A stretch of 64,000 nt of DNA, taken from contig RQTK01000138.1 in assembly GCA_003991915.1 (NCBI GenBank), positions 310,001 to 374,000 on the forward strand, written 5' to 3'. Position 1 is the stretch's first letter. Each line of letters starts with the position of its first letter. Below, in pieces: positions 38,463 to 51,104 of the stretch. A model generated the notes under the pieces. That model was not told the origin of the DNA, did no database searches, and saw nothing but the letters and a program-made list of their open reading frames with translations. Position numbers and translations under genes: made by a program. This DNA is from Elysia chlorotica. Its lineage: Eukaryota; Mollusca; Gastropoda; Plakobranchidae.

Positions 38463-40737
38463 AGTCCTGGCAAAAAGTTGGGTCAAGTAGACATCACTTT
38501 CAGGCCCAATCCAGAGCCCGGAGCCTGGTGGATCTAGACACCTACAAGTACAGGGAATGTTTGTGGATCTGCTACCTGTTGAGTGTTGACAATCCTCACG
38601 TCACAAGGCAAACAACAGCAGCGGCTATGTGACTGTGAGATAACCATACACACTAAAACCAGACGGCCGAGTAAAGCACAACACAGCTCGTGTGGTGAGG
38701 ATGGAGCGGCAGGACTGGTGCCGATCTTTAGGGCGTTACACGTTCTGGAGAGAAAAAAAGAAGAAAAAAATACAAAGAGAGAAGAATAAGCAAAAAATAA
38801 TAACATAAATTCGTTCCGCAAATCTTAAAACATTGTTTTATCTAAAAGAAGAAGATTATAGTAAATTGCCTTCAGAAACGCTACAAGGACCATACAATTT
38901 GAAGCTCCTAGTTTATTATTTGTTCGCAATTTAATTGGAAGTACAGTGTTCATAAGTTCGCCGGGATCGAGGAGGCGTTGATTAGGGGCTGTGAGCTGTG
39001 CTCTCTACCTTTTAAGCAACACAGCCAGTGTTGTTGCAACTATTTCTAACCTGCGGTGTATCAGAATAATACTCTGTATGACTAATTATTTTACTTGTTA
39101 CATAAATTAGAAGACTATTCCACCTTCCGGTTAAACATGTATAATAAAAAATCAAACATGCGCGTTTAACAAGGCAAAGCTTATGGTTCTTAAACAATCA
39201 AATTCGAAAGAAATATTTTCAAAAACAACAGCTGGGCCTCAAAGTGAAAAGTTTCTACACATATACATTTAGCAATTTTGAGATTGTCATTATCAAACGC
39301 CACATCAAATTTTACTACGGTACTCAAAACAAGCTGTTGGTATATCCGCAGTATATGGCCAGAAGTTAGTGCAGAAAAATTATAAGCCATGGACGATTAG
39401 GTGGCCCAATATGAAAATAAAACTAGTATTAACGTGTAACTAAAATGCTACCGAATAAAATAAAATTATCCATGAAAAGTTTAAACCAAACCCTTTTAAT
39501 TGGAGTTGGATTAAAAACACAAACAATTATAAAATGAAAGCAAGAGCTTTGTGTTCAAATACAAAATACTCGGTTTGCCGGTCGTGGTTGAAGAAACAAA
39601 ATACATGCAGTGCTATTGGGTTTATTTATCCAGCTGAAAACAAAATGTGAAGATGGTCACTTTGTCACCAACAGTAGAGGAGAATCTTTAAGGTACACCC
39701 CCTGTGGTTACACCACAATAATGTTGGCGATATCGATGGATTGACGACGCCCGAACCACAATGTCCTTAGGCAGTTTTCCTCAAGATGATTTAGATCCAT
39801 TTCGAGCTAGTGTAATTAAACGAATTACTAGATCAAGTGCGATACTGAAGACTGGAGGGATCGCGTCCAAATGAAAGTGACGCAACTGAGGAATTAGTTA
39901 CAGTCCGACAATGCGACAGAAGCCGCCCGAAGCGCCTAATCATCATGTTGGCCCAAGGACTGAGTCGATACCTGTCCACAATTACATGCCTAGCTGGCCA
40001 GGGATAAACCATGACGGGAAAACAAAGGGTTTTGAGGGAGGTGAAACCAGTTCGCCAATCGCCTGTAATGAGTCGGGGGAAGAAAAGGCTACCCGTTTCC
40101 CGCTAGGGCTGCCTCAAAGTGATGACGAATGAAACAGGTATAAGATTTTACATCCATTTTATACTTATTGGATAATTTTTCGATATTACTATAAAGACAA
40201 TACCATAATTTGGTTTACGTGTATTAATGTTCGCGTTTTTAAAACCCTTTTTGGTTTACTGTTGCTTTTATATTATTATACATTTTCGTATTTTTTTCAA
40301 TAACTAAAGCGAGTTTTCAAGCCCAAAACCAGGTTTAAATTTATCTAGACCTCACAATAATTCTTATAGATCATGTTGAGGTGTTAGATGTACGTTGAGA
40401 ATTAAAAAGTTATTTAGATAAGATTTTAAGAAAGAGTGCAATAAATAACAATCTAGATCTATTCCTAGAGCAATTCCACACAATCTATAAAAAGGGAAAA
40501 CATTTGCACAGCATGCACAAATGGTTTTCTTTCCCTTGCAGTTTACTTTTCTGAGAAATATGCTTTAAAAAACATTGTACAATTTTTCACACAACTGAAA
40601 TTAACCAAGTTCATTTCTCTTAAAACTGGGAAAAATTGATCTTGCGATATCACAATTTTTTTTTAATGTGACTGAACCAATACTCAGTATTACGGATTCA
40701 CTTAGATAGAATTGTCCGCGGCAGACTGCAATCGAAA

Positions 40738-40738
<1 letters not shown>
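38463..40738. other. Unassigned sequence
   Basis: A plus-strand ORF at 39911-40132 (73 codons) has mixed composition but no recognised domain. Nothing else is visible. Confidence 0.4.

Positions 40739-40781
<43 letters not shown>
40739..40781. repeat. (TG)n microsatellite
   Basis: About 20 TG units. Confidence 0.97.
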
Positions 40782-40784
<3 letters not shown>

Positions 40785-42179
40785 CACTATTGCGATCCTA
40801 GATTATTATTTTGATCTACAAATCAATATCCTTGACGTGGTCGACAAAGTTCCTGAAAATTGCGTTTCAAGATCCACAGAGTTTTATCAGCAACAGCTAT
40901 GCAATATTCAAGGCTTTTTAATGTTATCAGGCTGAAGAGGAGGCAGCTCTCACAATGGCGGTTTCACCTTTGGCAAGATGGATCGATATTATTAGATTAC
41001 ACCCTTAAAGTTTCCTTGCAGTCATGCTACACATACACTAATTTTAATTCTATAAACAGCCATGCGGTAAATAAAAGAAAACATTTTATAGTCAGGGAGA
41101 TTTTAATTAAAAAAGAAACCGAAGACCCACTAAAATTTTATATTCTATTCTGATTGTTTCAAAACCTTCCCATTTTTTATGCAAGCGAACACTGACACAA
41201 GATCAAGACTAGTGATTTAAAAAAATCGATTATAACCGATAAAGCGTCCCTCTATTGTCTAACATCAAAGAAAAGTAATTTTTGGCAAAGAAGAACACGT
41301 AATAATTAAGGAAATAAGCTAGATATAATTTCTATTTGAAACAGACATTTAAACTGTTCGTCCTTTTTAAAAACCAGATCTAATGGTTAATGTGTTTTCC
41401 CCTAAGTAATGCTGGATTGTGATATTTGTTGTTTTTTTTCCAACGCCAAACTTTGAGACAGACATAATTTCAATTCTGGAAAATAACAGTATATTCATCA
41501 TTCAAAAACACAATTAGCGCAATTTTCCCAGCAGAGACCAATAAGAGACCCATCATGATTGAATAATGTTGAAGAGCGATCAGTAGTTTATGGCGACTAA
41601 CGACGCTAACGCCTCAGACACTTGCGTCGTTAGCGAATGACGTATGATGGTTATACACTGTACAGCTCTCAGGACCAATCTCTCTTGTCACACACTTGTC
41701 ACATTCGGTCCAGGAGAGATGACACTATTTTCGGGTCCACTGGAGGGGGCGGCTTTTTTTTTATTTCCGTACCTGACGCATTATCAGAACGACCAAAATA
41801 GACATGCCGAAAATACGAAATTCACATTGTCCAGATGACCTGACAGAATCTAAGGATTTAGAATTACTGATCGATTCAACAGATTTTGTTAGAATAACTC
41901 TAAACTTTAATTGACTTATTTAGTGTTTACGGTGACAGACTAACTACAATACAGTCTCATGTCTGGACAAGAGTGACAATGCCACGAAAGTTGAGCTGTA
42001 ATTAGTTAAACTAATTCTCCCACTGTCCCTCTCAATAAGATCAATTTGATTTTTTTGACATAGTAAGAGGAAGCACTCAGTTATGAAATTGTACTTTAAA
42101 AAAATAAAAGTTGGCAGAACATTGGCATGATGGAAAATGGTTAAACCTTTGAAAAGAATGAGATCGATTATAGCCTAGT
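40782..42179. other. Unassigned sequence
   Basis: AT-rich unique DNA. The ORFs at 40860-41153 and 41644-41838 have no recognised domain. Confidence 0.4.
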
Positions 42180-42215
42180 CGCTGATGATGGACGTTAAAA
42201 ACCAACAAACCACAG
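42180..42215 (+). mobile_element. SINE 3' tail fragment
   Basis: GCTGATGATGGACGTTAAAA followed by ACCAACAAACC matches the 3' end of the family (CTGATGTTGGACGTTAAAACC). Only the extreme 3' end is present. Confidence 0.65.
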
Positions 42216-42439
42216 AAAACCAATACTAACTAACCGAAAACTTTTATATTTTTCCCAAAGTTCTAATTGGGGCTCTATCCACAGGCGAGAGCAAGCGTTT
42301 CGGTTCTGTGGAATAAGGTAAGCTTTAGGAAGCTGGGTGAGTTACTAACGCATTAAAACAAAAGAGCGAAAACGATAGAGATACATGTAACTTGTTTCGG
42401 TGGTGATGCAGGATACTGCACACTGTGGTCGAAGAAAGC

Positions 42440-42612
42440 TAAACTCTCTCCAAGTGCAACGTGTCCTGACTTCTCAAGGGATGTCCTGCACGGCGTGGGG
42501 ATGCTCAAAGCGGGATAGCCAAAAGTTGGCCGATCACATATACTAACATCGACCCAACCAGTGGAGAAAATAAGGGACCGCACCGCCAAAGATGTGATTA
42601 GATCCCTGCGTT
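42440..42612 (-). mobile_element. Degraded SINE
   Basis: On the minus strand CACTGGTTGGGTCGATGTTA and GTATATGTGATCGGCCAAC match the body start of the family (CTACTGGTTGGGTCGGTGTC, AGTATAATGTGACCAGC). The head upstream (GATCTAATCACATCTTTGGC) has no intact B box and the 3' half is not recognisable. Confidence 0.55.
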
Positions 42613-42976
42613 CTATCCTTAGATTAACACGACACAAGGTACTAAACCTTCATTACTCTCTATACGCTTTACGTTATGTTGTTTATTAAAAAAAAAAAAA
42701 AAGACGAAACGTATACACATATATCACAGAAACACACACTGACTTTGAGCAATAGTCTGAAACATGCAGCTGCGATTTTTGTTATTCGGGTTCAAATTGC
42801 GGGACGGGCGAAGGTGGATGAGGAAATGTCCCACAACAAACGAATGCTTAAACTTTTGTTTTGGTCGCACTGACTTCCTTTTTTCGTGGAGAGTGGGGGC
42901 GGCAACTTCATTCATGTTGTATTTTAGCTACATTATTTTTCACTCCCGACTGTATCTTTCTTACTGTTTTCTTTTT

Positions 42977-43056
42977 GTTGACCGATGAATTCTAATACAT
43001 CGGAAATGGAGAACAGGTTGACCGATGGATTCTAATAAATCGGAAATGGAGAACAG
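42977..43056 (+). repeat. 40-bp tandem duplication
   Basis: Two copies, 42977-43016 and 43017-43056, begin GTTGACCGATG and end GGAAATGGAGAACAG. They differ at two positions (GAATTC/GGATTC and TACATC/TAAATC). Confidence 0.95.
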
Positions 43057-43216
43057 ATTAGTGACCGGGACTATGGACTATGTCTTATCGGTTATTGCGT
43101 TCTGTACAAAATTACATTGTAAAGTGGCAGGTACCATAGCCTATACTTGTGGCTGTAACGAAGAGAAAATAGGACATAAATAGAGTGCTGAGGAAACCAC
43201 CACAAGTCATTCTTAT

Positions 43217-43310
43217 GGGCTCTACTTTCCGGTGAGAACGACTGGACGGTGCTACAAGATGCTTTCCTCCCAATGTGAGTACACGTATAACGTAACAGGC
43301 TTTGCAATCC
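43217..43310 (+). repeat. Diverged partial copy of the foldback-element interior
   Basis: CCGGTGAGAACG, then ACAAGATGCTTTC and AACAGGCTTTGC parallel the centre and right-arm start of 43401-43594 (CCGGTGAAGATGG, ACAAGATGCTTCA, GAGGCTTTGCG) in the same order. Similarity is patchy. Confidence 0.5.
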
Positions 43311-43400
43311 ACACGACCATCACGGATGACATTACCACGCCCCTTGGGTATTAGGCAATTCTGGTCGCTTGTTAGCCCCGAAGGTCAAGGCCAGGGCAAT

Positions 43401-43594
43401 GATTGGACGCCGGTGCAGACTCCCTTACCTATCGTCTTTGGCTTGGCTATGTGTCCCTTTATCAGAAAGCCTCCATTTTCCGGTGAAGATGGTGCGACCG
43501 CCAACAAGATGCTTCATTAGAGGCTTTGCGATAACACGGCTCATAGCAAAACGAAGACGCTACGTTCTAAGTGAATCTGCATCGGCGTCCAATC
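43401..43594. mobile_element. Foldback (MITE-like) element with ~78-bp imperfect terminal inverted repeats
   Basis: The left arm begins GATTGGACGCCGGTGCAGAC and reaches GAAAGCCTC near 43473. The right arm, read as reverse complement, begins GATTGGACGCCGATGCAGAT at 43594 and reaches CGCAAAGCCTC near 43517. The arms align over their whole length with substitutions, around a ~40-bp centre containing CCGGTGAAGATGGTGCG. No transposase ORF is present, so it would be non-autonomous. A related single arm is at 26800-26875. I cannot define a target-site duplication confidently. Confidence 0.8.
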
Positions 43595-43889
43595 ATACAT
43601 CTTTTGTAGACATCCTGAGCCGATGGCCGATCAGAAAACCACATGCCTATGGGGCCTGATTACGCCACCCATTAACGTCTTGCGGATTGCAAAGCCTGTA
43701 ACCGCCTATGAGGGAGCGCTTTGCGGAGCCCACGGGCTGATCCCGCTCTCAAATAGCGGCAGCCAAACGTCACACGCAACACACCCGCTACCAGGAGCGC
43801 TGGGATTTCGGTACTAAGCCTTCAATTTGTAGAGGATTGGCAGCTTCCAGCCTTAGTTTCAACATTTCCTCACTGATGCTGGAGAGGAG

Positions 43890-44240
<351 letters not shown>

Positions 44241-44328
44241 GAATGTGAGAAACAGATACAACATGATATCGAGACGTGATAAAGACTCCGCGTTTTCTGT
44301 GTTTCCTTTAGACAAACGGTAACAGGAT

Positions 44329-44343
44329 TATATATATACGAGC

Positions 44344-44432
<89 letters not shown>
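44329..44432. repeat. (TA)n-(GA)n compound microsatellite
   Basis: TA alternation (about 44330-44386) passes without a break into (GA)n (44386-44431). Confidence 0.97.
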
Positions 44433-44435
<3 letters not shown>

Positions 44436-45917
44436 TGAAAGAGAAAAAGCGAGATATGAAGAGAATAATTATAATCATCAATGAGAGGTAATAATGGGAA
44501 TGAAAGGAGGGTAAAAGGTGTCTTGCGCGTCGTGGCTGGGAGGAAGAGAAAAAAAGCTGCAGATCTCAAAATGAGAAACCCATAATTTCCATTGTCATCT
44601 TATTCCTTTCTCAGAAAAGAACGATGCCTTTCTCCAAAGCCCTGCTCCCTGGGGAGATTGGGCAGCGTTCAATGACTATTGTTAACATAATGCTTTAAAC
44701 GCCATGGCGTTTGCCCGGTGAACATTTTGATCTGGTGCCATTTCCTCCCCGCTCTTCTTCCCCCGGCTCCTTAAATAAAAACGAAAAGAGACTACACGCA
44801 ATTTCCATGGATTAAATGTTAAAGAACAATACAAAAAAAAACAAAAACCAACAACAATCAAACAAACACAAGATTAGGATTCAGTTTCAATCGATGGAAC
44901 CTGTAACATAAATATGACAAGACAAGAAGTTGGTAATGCGAGAATACGTCTCAGATGCAAATGTAAAATGGGCAGACTGCTAGACAGTAAGATGGAGAGC
45001 GCATTGAAAACAAATCGATTGTGACCAACATGATTTGTATTCGAATTGAAAGGCAATACTGGCCTCAAGGCTGCTAGAGTCTGAAAGCCCCCCCCCCCCC
45101 CCCCCCCCCCCTCGCCTTCCCCACACGCTCCCAACCCACTCTACATGTAGTTTTAAAAATTCGGTAAGTTCTAGTGAAACCCAACTCGAGTATTGTTTCG
45201 GCTTAGTGTCATAAACAAAGGTCTTTACTTCTTTAGAATTAATGATAGTGATACAGCTTCAAGTTTCTTGCCTCCAACGATTTATGATGAAATGAGGAAA
45301 TTACAAGAAAAAGAAAAGACATAACATGATAACTACTGGATTTTTATTGTACAAAACATTCTTTTTCCTTTTTCTTTCAAGAATGGGGATGGGGTATGGT
45401 TCTAGACTAATTTGAAGAACACGGTGTATAGAATCATCATTAACTTTTTTTAATGCTTGAGGAAAATGGTAGATTTTGGAAAGAGAATAAGTATTTATAC
45501 AAGTCTTTCACCACTGGACACACTGCAATACTGATATATATGAACGTATAGTTGTAACTTTAACCAAACATCATGGGTCTGCGTTGATCCCATTAATTTC
45601 TCTCTTGAGTTTAGTTGTAAAGCCACAGGACAATGAGGAAAAAAGGGAGGGGGTGGGGGAGGAATTGGGGGAATCGCATCTTGCCACATGGCATTTCCCC
45701 TTGGAAGCTTCTGCTTAGTATCAGAGCGAAGATCGAGGACAGAGGTATAAATACTTACTGTTTACTTCTAAGCCGGACACAGAGCTCCCTGGGCATACTT
45801 TTGCAATTTGCAACCCAATCGGTATAATTAACCCATACACTAGCATCAGAGAGCATTGAGGACGGCTTTGGTCAGTGAGATTTATAGATGGGTGAGTTTA
45901 CATTCGTATAGGTACAT
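44433..45917. other. Unassigned sequence with 24-bp poly-C
   Basis: Homopolymer of 24 C at 45088-45111. The remainder is unique, without a recognised gene. Confidence 0.45.
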
Positions 45918-45962
45918 TCAGATAGCTCAGTGGGTAATGCACGAGACAGGTTCAAATCTCAG
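45918..45962 (+). mobile_element. Short-spaced tRNA-like head
   Basis: TAGCTCAGTGGG is a consensus A box, and GGTTCAAATCTC is a near-consensus B box. They are only about 27 bp apart instead of 43-44, so the anticodon-arm region is missing. It cannot be a functional tRNA. The family body does not follow. Confidence 0.6.
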
Positions 45963-46462
45963 CTGATGCTCCTGCCCCCTGACTCCACTATGGTTGAAAA
46001 CATTTTGACATTTTTTTTCATAGCAACTTTTAAGAAACACTGAAACGTTTAAAGAGTTATATAAGTTCAAGAGTGAAGCCGCTGATTAAAAATAGGAAAA
46101 GATTTATTTAGGTTTTAGTGACGGATGAAGGCGAAAGCCCATTTTAACTATATATGCATGTTAGGTCCGTCTGTGTTGGCACTTTCTGCAGTATGCCCCT
46201 TAGTTTTTTAGTTAATTATCCCAATACTTTTGTGGGAAAACAAAACAAAATCATAATTGTATTCATGTAAGGTTGTAGCAAAGCCACTACAAGTGTAAGT
46301 AGGTTTTAAATATTCCCCAACTTCTACAAAATGCAATAATAATCAGTACGCCACAAAAATTTGTTGTATATGACATTGGTAAGGCGTGACTCTAGGTCTA
46401 AAAACTTCAAAACAGGACGTTCAACATACTATCTAAAATGCACTATCTGGTATTTACAGAAT

Positions 46463-46520
46463 TGGACGCATCAGTTAAGATTCGATCCTCGGACCCCTTG
46501 TGATCTGGGCCACCAAGGCC
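46463..46520 (-). mobile_element. Possible second short-spaced tRNA-like head
   Basis: On the minus strand TGGCCCAGATCAC is followed about 24 bp later by GGATCGAATCTTAACTGATG. That resembles the 45918-45962 element (GGTTCAAATCTCAGCTGATG) in spacing and 3' sequence, in opposite orientation. Confidence 0.35.
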
Positions 46521-47795
46521 AGTTGCTTCAAAGTGTCACATGTATCTTAGTAATACATATATTATTGGCGTTCACTAGCGTTACATCTCAAAATCCATTA
46601 CAGAAAGGGTCCGGAGCCGAGACATACATTTAGAACGCGTGAGAAAAAATATGTCTAGGATTTTAAGTCGAGAAATAAGAGTTAACTTCAATATAAGTGT
46701 AGCCTTGAGCCTCTGTTTCATGATTAAATATTATTCCAAAGAAAAGCCTTCAAAAACCATCTTACGTGGGCTATGTCACCATTTGATCCCTATCCCCTAG
46801 ATACTGAACTGGCTGTCTGACATGTATCAATATTGATCCTTCATATGCAGTGTTGAACATCAATTTTGTTTGACGAGTGCTGCATCAGAGATCATGTGTA
46901 CGTTTCACTTGGGAGAAATAGCTGGAAGCTTATTTACTATTACGATATATCTAATTTCTAACTGATTTCTTCACATTTGATTTACCACTATCAGTACACA
47001 AGCTAACGTGATTTGTTCACTTCGATAATTTAAGTAAATGTATCTTCTGGATGAAAGAAAAAAGAAATCTTAAAACATCTCAGTTCATTCGCACTGTTCG
47101 ATTGTAATCGATCAGTTTGTGTTTATGCTTTTCATTGTTTGATCAGCTGCTAACATGTGACCAGAAGGTTAAGGCTGAAAGAGAAACTGGTCAAATTTTG
47201 AATCCACACTCACGTCCAAGTTCAGAAGGAATCAAGTCAATAACATGTGCTTTGTTACAAGTACGCAAGATGTGCCTAAATGACAAAATAGCAGCTACGA
47301 AAATTTGTTGTATTTTTTATATGACAAACACACACACATCCGTAAAGATGAACATGGCTATAGCTAGCTATAAAAAGAATTTTGGACACATCTAAATAGT
47401 CATATTAACTTTAACAGCAGTTATGTTTTTCACTATCTACAAACACTCCTGCCACTGTATTTACATATTTATATCCATTTGGCATGTTGACATAATTATT
47501 GTTTCACTAAACCAATAATTGAGGGTGTAACAGTGTGACAATGCCCAGTAGTCTTGAGTGGGGTTGATTTCAAAATGAGTTTCTTCAAAGCTCCTGGTCC
47601 TACCTTAACAGGACCATTCATTAAAGCGAATATCAAGTCCAGCCTTTTATCCTCTCAAATTATCGGCAGACCCTGAGAGTTTTTGACTAGTCCCTTCTTT
47701 TCTTATCCTCACCATCGCTCTTCTAATTAATTCAGTTACCTAGGGGGCTATGAAAAGTAACATTCAAGAAACATAAACCCCGCATCCTTTAAAAT
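46521..47795. other. Unassigned sequence
   Basis: No recognised gene. The 92-codon ORF at 47117-47395 shows no domain. Confidence 0.4.
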
Positions 47796-49290
47796 CAATG
47801 CATTTGAGAGGATGGGATTCGGCGGTTGTTTTATAAGATGGATTGATATTGCATTAACGGATAGGAAGTGATACGTGCAAAACGGAGGATACTACTCCAA
47901 AAATTCTTTGATGATACGTGGCGTTAAGCATGTGTGCCCTATATCATCGTTGTTATTTACTATAGCTGCGGAGCTTCTGCCCCTAAAAATCTTGCAAGCT
48001 GATAAAATCAAAGGTATTAAGATCCCGCCAACAAGCAATGTAAAAATACTGCAATGCGAGGTTGATACAACATTTTTCCTTAAAGATTTAGTTGACATGA
48101 AAGAAGTGATGTCTCGGTTAAAATAATTTACAAAGTCTCTGGTCACTTAACTAAGAAAAATCAATGTATGCCACTTTCAGCCTGCGAGCCATAATCTAGT
48201 GGAGGCCTTTCGAGGCATAAAGAAAACGAACACATTAAAATTACTCGGGGTTTTCCTCAGTACGTCTATAAGTGCCAAAGACATGACAGAAACTTGGGAA
48301 AAGAAAATAGAATCTTTGGAAAAATTGACTAACGACTGGAGTAAGAGAAACCTATCAATAATAGGAAAAATCCATATAATTAAAGCCTTTGGGATCTCAA
48401 AATTTATTCACATTGTGCAAAGTATATATCAATTTCCTCGCCCGCAGTTAGAGAAATAACAGGATATTTTCAGGTTTCTTTAGAAAATAAGATATAACAA
48501 CAAAAACGTTTGAAAAGGTCAAAAGAAGCACCTACATTGGTGGGCGACTCAAATAATACACATGGAAAAATGCATCGGTCTTTTATGTTTGACAATGAAA
48601 GTCGTCTGTTATCTGGAAAAATGGAAAGCTGGGAAGCCCTTTCCCTATATGTCCATAACAAGGTAGGCGGCGCTGAGATGACACAGAAGATGCCATAGAT
48701 GGCGTTGAAGAACCTTTTAAAAACAATATGTGGGCAAAAAAGTATGGGGTAAGTTCAAAGGAGGGATACTGGACTATGGCAGCGGAATGCACTGCAGAGA
48801 CTCGACTGCAAGTAACACAGTGGAAGGTTCTTCACAACATTTGGCCAGCCAGTATATTGTTAAAAAGAATGGGTATCAGGCTGAGAGCTCATATGGACCC
48901 AGTTATGTACGCCTAGGTATCAGAGAATCAGAAGATTGTCCTTGGTGTGGAAATAAAGACTGCACGGAACAATTCTTTTATTCATGTGTATAAATGAGAA
49001 CGCTATGGCAATAAATAGAATCTAAGATTCAGTTCACCTTGGAACCCGGGTGCACTTGGATGAAAACAATTTAATCAGTTATCCTGGGGATAATAGAGAT
49101 GGAATGAGTAATAACCAGATAAAAAATAAATCAGGCAATTCTTATAGGGAAGCTTATCATATCTAAATATAAATATGGAGCAACTAAACTGAGAGAATTC
49201 ACATTCAATCAGAACGCTGTCTACAGGAAATTGTGGCCTTTAAATTTAAAAACAAAAAAGCAAACAAAAAAACATAGTTTATAAATTTAA
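47796..49290 (+). pseudogene. Decayed L1/Tx1-like LINE, C-terminal half of ORF2
   Basis: Reverse transcriptase remnants appear in order but in shifting frames. FERMGFGGCFIRWIDIALTD (about 47808) is followed by an in-frame stop, then VQNGGYYSKNSLMIRG. GVKHVCPISSLLF replaces the usual G-V-R-Q-G-C-P-x-S block. KIKGIKIPP is followed by QCEVDTTFFLKD, where the catalytic Y-A-D-D is expected (48052-48075). The post-RT region follows, with WEKKIESLEKLTNDWSKRNL and SIIGKIHIIKAFG (about 48295-48395). A C-terminal Cys block (CPWCGNKDCTEQFFYSC, about 48939-48989) and ILIGKLIISKYKYG (about 49140) complete it. The 5' half, including any endonuclease, is absent. Several frameshifts and stops make it inactive. 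The L1/Tx1 assignment rests on memory of the C-terminal layout. Confidence 0.85.
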
Positions 49291-50422
49291 AAAAAGAATA
49301 CAAAATTAAATGGCTAGACAACTAGAAAACTTCTAATTTGCTGTGATACCTCTTACCTTTGATACATCCTAAGCGCTTTTGCTTGTTTAAATCAGTAATA
49401 CATTATATTACTGAATATTACAATGTTTAGATATCTAAGAGAGTTGAAACATAGAAAGTCCACTTACATAATCTTCCTGAATGGTTTCATTTATTTTGTC
49501 TCATATAATGGGAAAAAAGCGGGGAGGGGGGAATCGAATAAGAGAGGGATGAGTTTAGGATGCTGGTTTATATTGTTGACCAAACTGAATCTATAATATG
49601 TGTCGGAAAATTCGACCTATACCTAGGTTCGAAAGAACACTGATAAAAGAGAATACATCCGGACAGCAACCCTCATAGATTTATTCTGTTCTGTTTATTT
49701 ATTTTTCAATGTCAATAAGCTACGGTACATACTTATCACAAGTATGAATATCTTATCCCCGGTAGCACTAATTGCTGTCTATATATCAAATGAATAAATG
49801 CATTTATAAACTTATATAGTTAATTTTATACATATCAAATAAAACATTACAATGTGGCATATGCTTTCAAAACACATAAGACTGAAAAATACTCTGAGCA
49901 AAAAAAACAACCAACAAACCAGCAACAACAACAACAACAAAAAGAAGAAGACACAGGAGTAAGTATCCTACAGAAAATCACTAAATGTTTAGTTTAGTTA
50001 ATATATCCTATGGGCGTACCGTTTTTCTACAATGTTTTAGAAAATCTGTTTATAGGCTCAACAAAAATTGATTGATGAGAAACAGAAATGATTTCTGCAA
50101 AGGTCAGACGGAACAGATGCCATCAACTAGTTCTTAGTGTATACAGAGAGAAATGTAAACATGTTTAGCAATCATTTACATCGTATGCATAAAAAGCAGA
50201 AACAGAAATCATATTACTTTGATTAAGAATTTTTATTTTTTTAAACTAAAGCCAAATACAACTCCCTTTCCCGCATTTTCCTCATGTGGATCTCTTTCCT
50301 TTTTCTCTCTGGGTATCTCTATTTTTTTTCTCTCTCTCTATATATCTCACTAAGAATACATGTATCCCACTATACACTTTCTACTCCTAAAGACACCCCC
50401 TCGCCCTCTAAATACTATATTG

Positions 50423-50432
<10 letters not shown>
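49291..50432. other. Unassigned sequence
   Basis: AT-rich unique sequence with short CAACAACAA runs near 49920-49940. No gene is recognised. Confidence 0.4.
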
Positions 50433-50479
<47 letters not shown>

Positions 50480-50502
50480 ACAGATACACACATACACACA
50501 CT
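50433..50502. repeat. (CT)n-(CA)n compound microsatellite
   Basis: A C run at 50423-50432 leads into (CT)n to about 50464, then (CA)n-like units to about 50502. Confidence 0.96.
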
Positions 50503-50632
50503 CACTCTGACATGAGAGCCATTCATGCCCAACAAAATTTATTGATATCAGTGAATGAAAAGGAATCTCTTATTAGTTTAATAAAGGTTCCTTGGTTTCT
50601 CGAAGAATCCTCTATGGAGGCGAGACATTGGC

Positions 50633-50815
50633 CAACATTCGAACCACAGACCTCCAGCTCATCAGTGTAGAATCATTGGTCAAAAATATATTTCGTCCCC
50701 TAGTGACTCGGTCGATGTCAGTATAATGTGACTGGCTGAGACAGTAGTCCAGATCTTCCAATGCTGTCTTGGCATAAAATTATGAGAAGTTAGTCTAGAA
50801 TTCCTTGTGGACATG
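50633..50815 (+). mobile_element. Degraded SINE joined to a tRNA-like piece
   Basis: From about 50670, ATCATTGGTCAAAAATATAT, GGTCGATGTCAGTATAATGT and GACTGGCTGAGACAGTAGTC match the 10.2-kb copy in the plus orientation. Immediately upstream, CATTCGAACCACAGACCTCC is a B-box-like sequence on the minus strand, so two elements are probably abutted. Confidence 0.65.
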
Positions 50816-50822
50816 ACGTAGC

Positions 50823-51104
50823 TATGTGATTCGAGGGGGGCGCGGTGGTCCAGGAATAGAACATTGGCTTCCGACGCAAAAGGTCCCGAGTTCAAATCCT
50901 GGCTGTTGCGTTCCCTACTGGTTGGGTCGGTGTCAGTATAATGTGACCAGCTGAGACAAGAGTCATGATATCCCCGCCCTGTCTCGTGTGTGGCAGCACA
51001 TACAATTGTCAGACGTCCGTCTTGGTGCTCGTCCACAATATAGACTAAATAGTGTTGCTGTTGGACGTTGAACCAACCCAACCAACCAACTATATGTGAT
51101 TCGA
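50823..51104 (+). mobile_element. SINE insertion with 12-bp target-site duplication
   Basis: TATGTGATTCGA occurs at 50823-50834 and again at 51093-51104 and brackets the element exactly. Inside it, GGGGGGCGCGGTGGTCCAGG starts the tRNA head with an A-box-like TGGTCCAGGAAT, and a B box AGTTCAAATCC follows about 43 bp later. Then come CTACTGGTTGGGTCGGTGTC, GCTGAGACAAGAGTCATGAT, CCCCGCCCTGTCTCG, TGTGTGGCAGCAC and the 3' end GTTGGACGTTGAACC followed by AACC repeats. The intact duplication and good A and B boxes make this the youngest copy in the window. Confidence 0.93.

Noticed and set aside
45918-45962. Functional tRNA gene
   Set aside because: The A and B boxes are too close for a cloverleaf and no acceptor stem closes. 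Other tRNA-like heads in the window are fused to SINE bodies.
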